Shown piece after piece: positions 31,033 through 42,459 of a stretch of 64,000 nt of DNA. Position 1 is the first letter of the stretch; each line of letters starts with the position of its first letter. The DNA lies in contig CAJFCV020000006.1 of assembly GCA_904066235.2 (NCBI GenBank), positions 12,524,001-12,588,000 of the forward strand. Direction: 5' to 3'. Origin of the DNA: Bursaphelenchus xylophilus. Lineage: Eukaryota > Nematoda > Chromadorea > Rhabditida > Aphelenchoididae. The notes below the pieces were generated by a model. It was not told the origin of the DNA. It made no database searches and saw only the letters and a list, made by a program, of their open reading frames with translations. The position numbers and the translations under genes were made by a program.

Positions 31033-32045
31033 CGCGATGCGTTTCCGATAGAATGAATGGGGGATGAGGAATTCGGCCGAGAAATTCGACCGCAAAGCTT
31101 AGCCGAAATGAGCGAATAGCCTCCTGAAAAGAAAGGGCTCCATTTCAAATGAAAGGAGCACCTTTATTTCCAAAATTTACTGATTCTGCGTTGGCAGAGA
31201 TCTGGCCAAAGACGTTTCTGATCGCTCTTCGCACTTTTTGCAACGCTCTTGTCGGCAAAAATCGTTGAACATCGCGGCTTCCGCTGCAAAACGAGAGCTA
31301 AAATTTTCAGGAATTGGTATTTGGCGTAAGCAGAAGGCGTGTGCAACATTTTAAGAACATATGAGCGACGCATTTATAGCATTTTATATTTTAGAGCTGT
31401 TGGGCCAAAGGCACGAAGCAGACTTTTTTTGCAACAAATTCCATGTGATTCAGTGTACCGTAAAACAACCTGTGAATGTTTTCGGACAAAATACAGGGTT
31501 CAAGATTGAATTTTTTCTTCTCTAAACTCCTTGTTTCTGCTCAAAACTCCAAACCGCTTTGTAATCCTAACCTAATAATTGCTTACATCTTCTTTTTCTT
31601 CTTCTTCGGTTTTGAATAAGAAGAGTCTTTTGTTGTTCCGTCGAAACTACTCTTTAACCCGTCTCAACGACCGGATGGGTTATTAGAAAGCGAAAAACTC
31701 GTTCGGATCCCATCAACGGCTTGAGTAAGAGGAGCTTTTCGGATCTTCTTCGACGCGATTAATTCTGGAAATGTCGTTCAAATCAGAGCTAATCGTCGAA
31801 ATTACAATATAATGGACTGAGAATTACCAATCAAACAGTCTTAGAGACTAATCCAGATCTACTTTTCAAGCTGTAGACTAATTATGTGCACCAAATCCAA
31901 GTTCAAACAGTCAAGCTTGTTTATTTTCTCATTCTTCACTATAAATTAGCCTCAATTTAAACTCCAACTCCTTTGATCTTGGCCAATTGTGAGCTTAACA
32001 GTAAATAAAGTAGCGACAATAATTTTAGTTGTAAGTCCGGCGGAC
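31033..32045. other. Intergenic with a degenerate dispersed repeat
   Basis: About 31170-31345 carries CTGCAAAACGAGAGCTAAAA, then TTTTCAGGAATTGG, and related text of the dispersed repeat seen at 1850-2110. No gene is seen. The collagen 3' flank occupies the right part. Confidence 0.45.
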
Positions 32046-32951
32046 TTAACGTCTGGTTCCGTCCTCGAAGAAGACTCCTCCGTCGATGGCGCAGTATTTG
32101 GGACAGATTCCCTTCTCTCCGGCAGCTCCAGCTGGTCCGGGTTGACCGGGCTGTCCTGGGGCTCCATCGTTTCCGGGCTGCCCGTCGGGGCCAGGTGGTC
32201 CCTTGGGTCCGGCTGGGCCTGGGGCTCCGTCGCTACCGGGCTGTCCTGGTGGTCCGGGAGGTCCTGGTGGGCCGGGTTCTCCTGGAGCTCCTGGCTCTCC
32301 GGGCACAAGGGGTTCGGACTGGGCGGGCTGTCCTGGTTCTCCGGGGGCTCCGGGCTGTCCTGGCTCTCCGGGTGGGCCGGGAGGTCCCTTTGGTCCAGGC
32401 TCGCCTGGTGGGGCGTCGGTTCCTGGGTTTCCGGGCTGTCCTGGGGCTCCGGCATCTCCGGGAGGTCCTGGAGGTCCGGGTGGGCCGGGTGGTCCTTGTG
32501 GGCATGGCTTGCATGGTGGTGGAGTGACTGGCTCGCAAGGCTGGACTGGTGGTTTTCCTGGGTTTCCGGGCAGACCGGGAGCTCCGGGCTTTCCGGGTCT
32601 TCCGGGCTTTCCGGGAGTACCGGCCGGTCCGGGTGGACCGGGCAAACAGCAGCTGTCGCAGCTACCGCCGGAAGCAGCGCCTCCGCCAACTCCGGCCTCG
32701 GCGTAGCCGGCCTGACGAGCGGTACGGTTGTTGGCGACGGGGATGTTCTTCAGCTGAGTGACCTCGCTCCAGATGTCCTTGGCGGAGCCCTTGCAGTAGG
32801 TGATCTCGTTGTGCATCTGTCTGCGCACATGGTGGACATAGTTGTAGACCATGGGGAGGGTGATGCAGACGGAGAGGACGGCGACCACGGAGAAGGTCAC
32901 GGCCGAGTAGGCGACGAACCGGTAAGCCTTGATGCGGTTTTCGAGATCCAT
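32046..32951 (-). CDS. Cuticle collagen, DPY-13/COL-34 subfamily
   Basis: A single minus-strand exon of 301 residues. The start [20 protein letters not shown], the anchor block, and [14 protein letters not shown] with [12 protein letters not shown] are hallmarks of the subfamily. So are NRTARQAGY (processing region), the double Cys [10 protein letters not shown], the interruption [17 protein letters not shown], and the C-terminal [19 protein letters not shown], which closely resembles the ending I know from DPY-13-type collagens. The triple-helix domain runs from about residue 110 to 275 with two breaks, including PAQSEPLVP. The product is a structural cuticle component; loss of such collagens often gives dumpy worms, but exact orthology is not claimed. 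The lack of introns is notable beside the other, three-exon collagen. Confidence 0.92.
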   Translation of the reverse strand: MDLENRIKAYRFVAYSAVTFSVVAVLSVCITLPMVYNYVHHVRRQMHNEITYCKGSAKDIWSEVTQLKNIPVANNRTARQAGYAEAGVGGGAASGGSCDSCCLPGPPGPAGTPGKPGRPGKPGAPGLPGNPGKPPVQPCEPVTPPPCKPCPQGPPGPPGPPGPPGDAGAPGQPGNPGTDAPPGEPGPKGPPGPPGEPGQPGAPGEPGQPAQSEPLVPGEPGAPGEPGPPGPPGPPGQPGSDGAPGPAGPKGPPGPDGQPGNDGAPGQPGQPGPAGAAGEKGICPKYCAIDGGVFFEDGTRR

Positions 32952-32959
32952 ATTGGACT

Positions 32960-32961
32960 CT
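32960..32961 (-). promoter_or_regulatory. Likely trans-splice acceptor of the DPY-13-type collagen
   Basis: On the minus strand TTCATTGCAG precedes AGTCCAAT and the start codon by 8 nt, with no coding exon upstream. Confidence 0.45.
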
Positions 32962-33244
32962 GCAATGAACAATGTAAGACTTAGCACGTAAAATGGCGGT
33001 TTTTATGAAAATCACGGTAAACAAGGGAATTTAAAGGACCAACTTCCCAATTCCACCATTTATTTTTCTTAGAAACGAAGCTAAAACCATGTTTTTGCCC
33101 GTTCTAGGTCAAATTCCTTTGTTTAATAACGAAAAACCAACAAAGAATAATTCCCACGCTCATTAGCGGAATCCCGCAAAAATAAGAGAATCCAGATGCC
33201 GTTAACTCCCTTCCGAATCCATCCTCCTCCGCCGCGCGTCCAGG

Positions 33245-33252
33245 TTTATATA
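33245..33252 (-). promoter_or_regulatory. TATA box candidate for the collagen gene
   Basis: TATATAAA on the minus strand, about 295 nt upstream of the collagen start codon, lies in an otherwise GC-richer block. It is placed by inspection only. Confidence 0.4.
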
Positions 33253-34420
33253 CAGCCCCGAGGCGGTTCTCCCTCCCCCAAATATTTTTTTTCGCTTCCT
33301 CCGATAGCCCTTGATTTTTGAGAGAGAAACGCGACGACGTCGGAGGGGGATTTCGAGTTTTCGCTTGCCGTGGAACGCCTCAGGCAGAGGGGAAGAGTTT
33401 CACGACGAGGGAGACGGAGGGAATGAGATGATTATATAACGGAGAATGGGATTGTTTACATGATAATTTGCATGACAATGACGGGCGAAAATGATGACCA
33501 AAGACGGCTACCGTATCCGCAGCCAGCGGAAAAGAAGACAATGAAAAGATAAAAGCATCAGATATACAAAATACAGTGAAGCCTTTGTAGAATGCAAGGG
33601 ACAAAGAAATTTCAGCGTAAAATTTAACGGTTTCGTTGCACGGAGTTTTGTTTTACAAGGGAAGTACCTCAAGTGCGACGCCTAGATTTTGATGAAACTT
33701 GACACAAGTTTAGAATATTTTTTTCTAAAATATATTCGAGAATCTCAGCTCGCGTTTTACAGAAACAATCGAGATTTTTAGATTAACCTTTGCAAGACTT
33801 GGGGTACTTCCCTAGTTAGCCTACAATCCATTTTTGGTGTGTGTATCCACCTCAAGTAGCTGTACAAGCCCAAAGTAGCCATACAGACCCTTTAAAGGCA
33901 GGTTCTATTGTAAGTTGTGTGTTTTAGACAGGTTTTTAAAGAAAATCGTTATACAGAGGTTCTACTATTTGTAAGAATCATCAAACCTCAGATTTAAAAT
34001 AATGTTTTATGGCTCAATCATTGTGAATTTCCAGCCGCAACCGTTGATTTTCTGTTAAAATACGAATCGAGTGGCTTCACTAACTTTGCCAATTTTTTGT
34101 CTCTTTTCCATCTGCGATTTGTCATAGACATATCTCCGTTCAAATTTCAAAAATTCGCACTTCCGCCGATGTAATCTTTCCCCCTTTTTCTGTACGACAG
34201 CTGGTTTTTTCGCTGTTCGTTGGAAGTGCGTAATTTTTTTTCGAAATCTTGTTTTCTCGGCGTCGGAAATCGGCAAGAAAAAAAGAAGCAAATCCCGTTA
34301 ATGTTTTCGGATTAGAGACTATGATAAGCACCGAAATGAGGGTAGGAAAATGTAAAAAAAGAAAATAAAAAATAAAGAAAATATTAAGACGCGTCTCATA
34401 ATTCAAAATTATGACCATAA
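33253..34420. other. Intergenic with dispersed-repeat fragment
   Basis: At 33655-33830, AAGTGCGACGCCTAGATTTT, TTTTACAGAAACAATCGAGA and CTTGGGGTACTTCCCTAG belong to the CGTCGCACTTGGG repeat in inverted order. No gene is seen elsewhere in this stretch. Confidence 0.45.
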
Positions 34421-34509
34421 CCACTTTATTCTTCCATTATTTATTAGCAAACCTATCGAGGCTGATGATTACCGGAGCCGCGGTAATTGCTGACTTCTTT
34501 TCCGTGGTT

Positions 34510-34575
34510 TCACGCAAAGAAAGTCTTGAAAACAATGGATTGTTGAGGTTGAACGTCTTGCAAAACATATTGAAC
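34510..34575 (-). other. Orphan terminal-exon-like segment
   Basis: On the minus strand an acceptor TTTTTCAG is followed by a 21-codon frame (VQYVLQDVQPQQSIVFKTFF) ending in TGA. AATAAA lies about 80 nt further (34425-34430). It resembles a last exon, but the nearest upstream gene on this strand already has its own stop at 35353. It may be an alternative 3' exon or chance. Confidence 0.25.
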
Positions 34576-34913
34576 CTGAAAAATTGAGGGTTTAGAACCG
34601 GAACTAAACTTTTTTCAAAATAACTTTTCTAGACAAAAAAGTTGCTGACCTCTAAATCATCAACAACACAAGTATGTAGCAGGACAACCCATATGGTTAC
34701 AATGCTTGTAAATGCTAAGAAACTTTTTTAAAAAGTCATCCGAAAAAATGGAAGAAAAGTTTTGACCACCAGTGAAACAAGATAAACGTCGCCAGCAGAT
34801 GCACCCAGAACCTTTTTGCAATTGGAGGACATGCCTGGATTAAACGAGATTTATTTTTTCTGACACATAATTGAGACGTCTACCGCTCTCTTTGAAGAAA
34901 CGACCGAGATTTT

Positions 34914-35107
34914 TACAGTGTGAGACCTGATCCAGTGGCAAAAAACGTACCATTTTGCATCCGGGAAGTATCAAAAATGTGGCAAAATTCTTCCATCTCC
35001 AGGTAAAAAAACTCCAATTTCAAAAACCCGCCCGCTTTTTTTGTGAGGGAACGGGCGCGCCCTTCAAAACGAATTTTTTCACTTGGAGAGGGAAGCATTT
35101 TGCTATT
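34914..35107. repeat. Palindromic MITE, TACAGTG family, copy 5 (right end lost)
   Basis: It begins TACAGTGTGAGACCTGATCC and runs through GGCAAAAAACGTACCATTTT and the centre, but breaks off after GGAGAGGGAAGCATTTTGCT without the closing CACTGTA. Confidence 0.7.
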
Positions 35108-35352
35108 ATACATTTAGAGCGATGTTTCCAAAAAAAAATTTTTACCGTCAAAACCGAATTTTGCCGTGCTGAAATCCCAGAAAATGCTCTGCCGGGGCCT
35201 CGGGCCGTTTTTTGGAAAATACTAAATATTAGACTGTCAGCTCCAGCCTCCTGCGTATATCATTTTGTAGATTGACCAAAGCGAGGGTCTAAAACAATAC
35301 TGTTTTATCATTTTCAACGCAAATTGGCAAAAAAAAAGAGTTTTCGAAATTA

Positions 35353-36854
35353 TTACAACTCCTCCCATTCTGGGTCATCCTTCAGCTTGATTATCGGGGC
35401 CAATCCGATCTCCGGGGAAGCCAGGTCGCCATTTGTTCTCAGCGCAATACAGAAATCCTTCAAAAAGTTGCGTCCCAAGACGATAGTTGGTCGAGAATTT
35501 GTTTCAACGTCCAAACTCATCTTTCCAGCTTTGTATTGCACCAGATTTTGTCTGTTCAAAGTGAACTTTGAACCTTCAATTTCGAATACGGCTTCAGGCA
35601 GATCGGCTTCATCTTTGTCCTTGAATTGCTCGAAAATTGCCGCAGGGAATTTGGAGGGTTGATCAACAGAGAAACTGATTTGCTGCCCAGAATAGAGCTT
35701 TCCACCAATAGTGATGCTAAAGTAATCAAATTTTCGATACTTTTAGATCAACTTTTGCTATTTTGCGAGTTAACTTACTCCGCTTTAATACTCCATCCAG
35801 CGTTTTTATCCGTGTATCGGTATGTGAAGTCTCCGCAACCACTAATCTTCTGTTCCCCCAAAGAAAACACTCCTTTCGTTTCAGTAATCCGTTTATCAGA
35901 CTGAAAAAGGTCGTAAGGCGCTTGTTAGCTATCCAATTTTTCTTGCATCATAAAAATCTTACCAGTTGTTGCTTGAAAGCGCCTCTGCGGAAAATGATGA
36001 CCTTATTCGTAACTAACTCTAGCAATCTGCGGAAAGAGCCAGAGTATTTTGGAAAGCGTTCAAAATTAAGCGCTAAAACTCCATCTTGAGCGAGAGATGC
36101 GGGTCCGCCGGATGATGCAATGGCAACAAACAACGCGGGAGTGGCGTTGAATGCGGGTGTAAAGATTGGAGTTTCATACACATGGCATAGCAAAGCTTTA
36201 CCGTCAAGGACGATAAGGTTGGTCCCTCCAACTTTCTTTCCTCCGTATTTTCTAAAATAAATCGGTTTGGAGATCAATTTTTTTATTTTATGAAGATTTA
36301 CGATGCAAAAAGATAGAGTTTTTGGCCAGCCTAGTAGCAGTTAGGCGCCCAATGCAAAAAAACCAATTGTGTTTGACTTACTGCGGATCGTAAACATTCG
36401 TGTGCGGCTGAACAGTGCATTTGCTCTGAATACCACACGGTTTCCCCAAAACGAACGTCTCCCTAGCATCGATTTTGATAGCAGCGGAGAATTGAATTTC
36501 TCCATCAGCCGAGTAGTTCATCGGAATTGACGGGACATCTGGAAATTAAGGCTATCATAAACAGTAATTCAGAAGAGGTCAAAAGTAATTATTGCATAGA
36601 GACTATGCATCAGTGTGCCGGGAAAATAATGTGGATTCGTCGCGCATTGGAGTCGCCCATCATCGCATTGCGACGGCTAGCCGCGGCTTGAGATTCGGTG
36701 TGTGACAGAGGCATTTTGCGGCGGACAAATCCACATTATTTTCCCGATGGAATAAAATTAAATTGCTCTGCTGTAACTTGCCTCCATTATACTTGAACAC
36801 CACACAGCGTGCAACTGTCAGAATGAGCGGCAAAATTACGACAATTGCGTTCAT
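35353..36854 (-). CDS. Pepsin-fold protein lacking both catalytic aspartate motifs
   Basis: Minus-strand exons: 36854-36782, 36538-36382, 36251-35963, 35900-35779 and 35716-35353; 334 residues, phases consistent. The signal peptide is MNAIVVILPLILTVARC. Aspartic-peptidase landmarks can be aligned: FSAAIKIDARETFV, CGIQSKCTVQPHTNVYDPQ (the first-lobe disulfide and YDPS-like region), DGVLALNF (usually DGILGL), and LGRNFLKDFCIAL (usually LGDVFLRxYY). The DTGS that should follow ETFV is missing (ETFVLGKPC). The second-lobe motif reads SFSVDQPSKFPAAIF where D[ST]G is expected. It is therefore a pseudoenzyme by inspection, perhaps a binding or storage protein. Intron 1 has a GC-AG donor and carries a MITE. 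Confidence 0.72.
36609..36750. repeat. Palindromic MITE, CTGTCGGGAAAATAATG family (GTGGATT type)
   Basis: CAGTGTGCCGGGAAAATAAT, GTGGATTCGTCGCGC and the inverse AAATCCACATTATTTTCCCG bound it. It is in intron 1 of the pepsin-fold gene. Confidence 0.8.
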
Positions 36855-36908
36855 TTGGAACGTTGGGGCTCGAATCTGCAAACCTATCTTTTGTTGAGCA
36901 ATTGAAGC

Positions 36909-36915
36909 TTATATA
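36909..36915 (-). promoter_or_regulatory. TATA box candidate for the pepsin-fold gene
   Basis: GTATATAAGC on the minus strand lies about 55 nt upstream of the start codon. A TTTGCAG acceptor-like sequence lies between them, so the transcript may also be trans-spliced. Confidence 0.45.
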
Positions 36916-36919
36916 CACG

Positions 36920-37574
36920 GCCGGCACTCCTGCAGAACGTTTGCTCAGGCCGTAAATGTAAAATTTTTGGGTTTAGAGTGCTGCACCTTGTTGATATGCC
37001 AAACAACACATTAAGATTCACTACTCTTATCTATTATAATTCTAATCTTAATCGGCCAATTCACCCACGACTCGGCTAGCCAGCACTACGTGGGAGACTT
37101 AATTTGCATTCGATAAGTTTTATCAGTGCTTATTTCCGATTTTACCATAATTATTATGTAATAATTTGTCGATTTTAATGACAAATTCCTTCTCTTAACA
37201 CGACACTTATACGACTTTATCAAAATCTAATGTAGCATTACTCATAATAAAGCATTCACTTCCATTGATATTCCATTTCGTTTGACTATACATTCTTTCT
37301 AAAACTTGTTAATAAAGCCGTCGTATCTTTTTTATGTTCTCCATGTTTCGTCAAATCGCATTATCCGCAGGCAAAAACGTGGTCCCCGCACAAATGCTGC
37401 AAACCGCATTTTCGGCCCGCCGGAAGAGGGGGGAGATTTCGTGAGCATCTTCTTCCACCATATTATCCATGCCCATCCATGAAGCACTTGGATTCGAGTT
37501 GGGGTCTGTGCGAGTAGGCTTTTGTGCGCGCCGCCGGAACCGAGGCCAAAACAAAAGTCGGGAGGCCGCCGGAA
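36920..37574. other. Divergent intergenic region
   Basis: This is the shared upstream region of the pepsin-fold gene (-) and the multi-pass membrane protein (+). The right half (37320-37570) is GC-richer. No motif is clear enough to call. Confidence 0.4.
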
Positions 37575-40500
37575 ATGGTGGATGCGCCCCACAATTGGCG
37601 GTTTGATTGGCCTGAGGGCCAGGCCGGAGCGCCGGTTCTGATACGGGTAAGTTTTGGTCGGGTTGAGATTGCGGGTTGGCTGGAGCTGTCCGAAGAGTCA
37701 GACTTGGCTAGAACCGGTCTAGATGACCTCGGGCTGGCATTGGGAACACATGTTTTTTCTCTTCCTCTGGTAATGTAATAACAGTCCCAATTTTAATGGG
37801 ATTTTGTTGGGTTCACTTTAGCAGGAACGATAAAGACCAATAAGTACGTGAGAGCTCTAGCAATCAAGTTGGGTTGCCTCAGGGCAAAGGAAAACAATGT
37901 GTATGGCAGCCAGACCAAGCAATGCAATTTCAAACCCAATTTATATTCAATTTCAAATTGAAAGTTGATCTTATTACCCGTTTACAGAGATTTTTCCTTT
38001 TATTTTCTCTTTTAACGGCTTTGCAAAGCTGTGGCTCAAAGACTAAGCTTTGAAAGACCTTGTAACGCTCCCTTCAATACTTGCTAGACCTATTATTTCT
38101 GTTACTACTTAAATTTACCGTCCTTTTCCTCATCAAAATGGTCCTTCTCTTCTTCCAGACGGGGTTGTACGAAGATACGCCGGTGGACGGAGTCATGACC
38201 TGGTCCGCGCCTTCGCCCAAACATGCCAACGTCCTGGTGCTGCTCAACGCGTTGTACACCTCGGGCTTTGCCACAATGTCACCAACAGTCCCGAGGCTCA
38301 CTGGTGAGAACTTGTAGAGATTCTTGCTTCATGCAGTGTTACATTTTAATCTAAAAACAGTTTAAAAACTGTGAAGTCGTAAAATTTCAGGGAAAACAAT
38401 GCATACGCTATACGCAATAAGTTTTATTGTATATACATCTACCGCGTTCGTCGACTGGATTCACACATATGCGGTGCTCAAGGGAGTCGAGACGTCGTTT
38501 CCGCTGAAGGATTGGTTTGTGGTTTATATGGTCGGAATCAGTGTGACTGGCTCCACTTTGAATGTGCTTCTGATTGTAAGTAAAACTGCCATGTCAAAAC
38601 AATCGTCTTTTTGATATTTTTGCCGCTATTTTTTACTACAGTGACTCTCCAAATATACATACTATGTAATATTCAAAATTTCAGGTGCTATGCGTTGAAA
38701 ATGCATTCGCATACCGAGTCCATGTGACGCCGTATCGAACCGGGTTGGCGGTTATTTGGGAGGCCTTTGTGGAATGGATTCATTCCTTCAACAACTTCAG
38801 AGTGGCTTTTTTGTTCGCCGTTCTACATGACTTACCGCTGACTATCGCCAACTTCTTCTTTATCTCGTCGTGTCGGCTCTCCGGACCAAATGTAAGTTCG
38901 GCGGAATGTGGAGAAATAAACGAGACAAAAAACAATATTCCGTATTTTACATTTTTTGAGGAAAGCTCGACAAAAAAAGGTGGTAAAAAATTAGAGTTCG
39001 AGCTATAAGTTGCGAGGCAGAAAGAACTACATATATACTAGACACAAACAATTTAGTGGCCTTCTGTTCCCGTATTTTACATCTTTAGTCATCATTTTTT
39101 AGGTGCAATCTTGGCACATAATCTTATCCACTATTTCCCTCCTAATCTCCCTCTCCTGGCGAATGGTAATGCTCTACTTTGCATATCGCCGACTCATCTG
39201 CCCGAAAAACTCGACCAACTCCTCCAACATGCCGAGTCGTCAGCCCTCTTTTCGTGAGCATCTGGAGCAGCAAATCTCCTTCAAGTAAATCGCTTTGCCA
39301 CTTTTCTCAGTAATACATAATATTACTACAACTCCTTGGTTCAATTCTGTAGCACTAATCCAGTTACGGCTCTATTTCCAGCTTTGATTTGAATGATAAC
39401 GGACGACTTAACGATTTCGACGAGACCTGGCCCGTTCGTTGGTCCATAAGCAAGGTGTATGGGGAATATCCGATCCCAAAACAGGCTGTTCTGTACTATA
39501 ATGAGCCAATTTATGGAAACAAATGTCTGAAGATCCTGGAGACAGCTTTTTGGTTTGCTGTCTTACATGTGAGTTGTTATACTTGCGACACAAGTAATCA
39601 TTTTTCAGATTTCCGACGCAATAAAGTCGACGTTAAAACGTGTATGTTGCATAACGCTGACATTGACAACGTACATTTGCTGTTGCGCCGTGGGGTGCAC
39701 TCCATGTTTGAGCTACTATTTCTGCCGGAAAACAAGTCTTTCCAAACGACACAAGTGCTCCAAAACTTTTGTACGGTAAGGATAATTCTACAACTGAAGC
39801 TCGCCGACAGTCACGATTGTATTTTCTTTGAATTTTGAGCACGTATTGTCACTAGGCTAAATGCCAATTTTCAAAGTTTAAGCATGGTCCTTACGGCGGG
39901 AACTGAACTATCAGTCTGTCGGGAAAATAATAAGCGCTGCGAAAGTGAAAAGCAACTTTATTTTCCCCGCGGCGCAATTCATTTTCGTTGCGGCGATGCG
40001 AATTCCGATGCGACAGAGTGCTCATTATTTTCCCGACAGAACGATATAAGCAATGTCAGCTCACTAACTGTTCTATTCAGATTTTTCACCATCTTCTTTC
40101 ACTACTTTATGATGTTCTTCTCCACCATATCAACAATCACCTTGATCATGCTCAATCTGATACTGCTTACCTCAATTCATACCATTGGTTCGAACACGTT
40201 GCCGCCGGAAATCTTTCAAGTAGGCTGTTTATGTAATGTAGAAATCAATCTGTCGGGAAAATAATGTGGATTTGTCGCAGCAAAAAGTGTCTCTTCGTCA
40301 CGGTCACCACATCTCCATCCGCGTCTAGCCGTCGCTAGGAGATAGTGGGTGATATCAGGACGCGACAGATCCACATTATTTTCCCGACAGACTGATGCAT
40401 ATTTTCTGAGAAATAGAACATAAAAACAGCTCATAAAATAATGAAAAATAATCCCTCAAAATTTCTTTCAGGTATGTCATGCTGTCGACTTCGAGCATCG

Positions 40501-41015
40501 CATAATTACGCCACACATCATGCCGGCGCTGACAAAACTGCAGAATAATACAAACGAAAACCTGCGATGGGTTTGCAAACCGATCTGGGCGAATCCCTAC
40601 ACCAGAGAGAGAATGCACGATGGCCCATGGCAGGCTAGGCTCAGGATCAACGATGATATGTCGCTTGTAAGTCGGCGAAAATACGAAAAATACCGTCAGA
40701 CATTGTGCTCCATTTCTTCCGAAATTATTTAAAAAATAAACCGTCCCTAATTTTTCAAAAATTTTTCAGGCGATTTCCACTCATTTCTACTCCAATTACT
40801 CTGCCAAACCAGTAGAACATGTGATCTTATACGACCATGCCATCCTACACATGGACCGCAGAGAGTGCTGGCATGACATAAAGAGTGGTTGGAAGTTTGA
40901 AAATCGGTTGAATCAACTGAATTGGCCCTATTTTTCTGCATGCATGCCCACGCTAAAGTTGGTAAAAGACTATCTTATCCATTGCCCTTGGCCTTTCAAT
41001 CCGCATATTCGATAA
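37575..41015 (+). CDS. Multi-pass membrane protein, unknown function
   Basis: Ten exons: 37575-37646, 38159-38303, 38391-38575, 38685-38891, 39103-39284, 39382-39568, 39609-39775, 40081-40219, 40472-40666 and 40770-41015; 574 residues with all phases consistent. Hydrophobic segments occur in exons 2-5 (for example VAFLFAVLHDLPLTIANFFF and SWHIILSTISLLISLSWRMV) and again in exons 6-8 (LETAFWFAVLH, CCITLTLTTYICCCAVGC, FFSTISTITLIMLNLILLTS), about seven or eight in total. The N-terminal exon and the C-terminal 145 residues are hydrophilic. The C-terminal part is Trp- and His-rich (WHDIKSGWKF, NWPYFSACMP, HCPWPFNPHIR). There is no cleavable signal peptide. I do not recognise the family. Introns 7 and 8 each hold a palindromic MITE. 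Confidence 0.8.
39910..40046. repeat. Palindromic MITE, CTGTCGGGAAAATAATG family (AAGCG type)
   Basis: ATCAGTCTGTCGGGAAAATA and the inverse GTGCTCATTATTTTCCCGAC bound a shortened core. It is in intron 7 of the multi-pass protein gene, 34 nt before the next exon. Confidence 0.85.
40244..40396. repeat. Palindromic MITE, CTGTCGGGAAAATAATG family (GTGGATT type)
   Basis: ATCAATCTGTCGGGAAAATA, GTGGATTTGTCGC and the inverse ACAGATCCACATTATTTTCC bound it. It is in intron 8 of the multi-pass protein gene, so two types of the family occupy adjacent introns. Confidence 0.85.
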
Positions 41016-41338
41016 TATTTGTCTTTCTGGATCGAAATTAGAAATCTCTAGGAATTTTTGCTTGCAACATCTGTTTTATTTTTTACGGGTTGATTTTTGC
41101 GAATAAAATGCTTGAAACTGAAATTTGCCATTTCTTTTGTCATCAAAATCAAAAAAATTTTTTTTTGAAAAAAATCAAAAAGTTTTTTTTAAAGCTTGCC
41201 GCGGCGATATTCCGATATTACAGTAAAGAATATCAAATTCACGGCGCAGGCCCGCAACAAAAAATCTACGCACTTTTGAAAAAGCGCGGAAAAAATCCCC
41301 GCAAATAAAGAAGAGAAAAGAAGAGCCTGCCGACGTGT

Positions 41339-41410
41339 GTTTTGCTGGCTCAGTGGGAGTGCGCTCGCTCTTCCACTCCGAAGGTCGCGGGTTCGATTCC
41401 GGTCAAGGAG
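41339..41410 (+). other. tRNA-like sequence (pseudogene or SINE head)
   Basis: An A box (TGGCTCAGTGGG) at about 41346 and a B box (GGTTCGATTCC) at about 41390 have tRNA spacing, and the D stem pairs. The acceptor and T stems do not pair well, and no proper anticodon stem forms. A GGAGGAAAAAATGG tail follows. It is unlikely to be functional. Confidence 0.35.
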
Positions 41411-42459
41411 GAAAAAATGGAATTACCAGTTGAAGACTCTCTCGGGAGTTTACTGAAAATCCCCAAGGCTGTTTTCTGAGACCATGTTTTGCTTTTTGAT
41501 TTCTGGCTCGTGTTTTTCAGAGGCAGATGTGGTATTCAACAATGTTTTTGACGAGAGAGCACGTGAAAAGTGGAGAGATGTAGGAGAATAAGGGTTTTTT
41601 CCGTATCTTTACAAATTTTGCAAATAAAAAAATCATTTTCTGTGAAAATTTTGCGCTTCAAATTCTAGGCGTCGCTTTTTGGGTACTTAACTTGTCATAT
41701 AGAAATTTCGAATTTTTCTCCGCTATTTTCTGTTGTATACCAATTTCACTTTGTTGTTTTTCCTGAATTTGAAGCTTCAAATTTTGAAAGTTGGACTATT
41801 CTTTTTTTTTGGTTAACCCAATCATTGAGGTCTATTTTAGGGTGTGTAAATTCCAAGAATAGGAAGTAATTTTTATTCTATGAACCGTTTTTTGTGATTT
41901 ATCCAATTTTCGTCGAATTTTATGTAATTTGACCTTTTAGCTGCCCAAAAAAAGATGTTTAGCTTGTTGTAGAGCACTTTGTTTTTAATCCTGTTTCTTT
42001 AGAGATCCTTAAAAAGTCACTAAAAACTTGTAATTATAAATTTAAAACCTTTGACGACTCCCAAATCAACACTTTCCTCGTTTATTCGAATAATTAATAC
42101 GTTCGCAGCCAATAAACGAAAATATAAATTAAAGTTAATTATAAATACAATTCGTAATTACAAACATGGACATTCCCGATTGTGGGCGGGGGGAGATCTT
42201 CTGAACATTGATTTTCGGAGCTTTAAATTTGCAATTTTTCGTTGTGCCTATGATAAGTGATACAAGACTATATGTAAATTTTTGATGACAATAGCCGCAC
42301 CTCCGTACAGCGGACCGCAAAAAGACAAAAAAACTTTTTTGATGACTAAAAAACTTGACTAAATTCTAAACAGTTTGTAGTAGGAAGACTTGATGCAGAT
42401 TCGCTGTAAAAAAGGGTCGACGGTCGTCCAATTTTTTGGCTGTTTTTTGGCATTTGCCC
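41411..42459. other. AT-rich intergenic region, no gene seen
   Basis: No exon with splice context or recognisable protein similarity was found on either strand. Confidence 0.4.

Noticed and set aside
31989..32984. 331-codon plus-strand frame rich in Gly, Ser and Trp
   Set aside because: Antisense of the DPY-13-type collagen; open only because collagen codons lack stops in the reverse frame.
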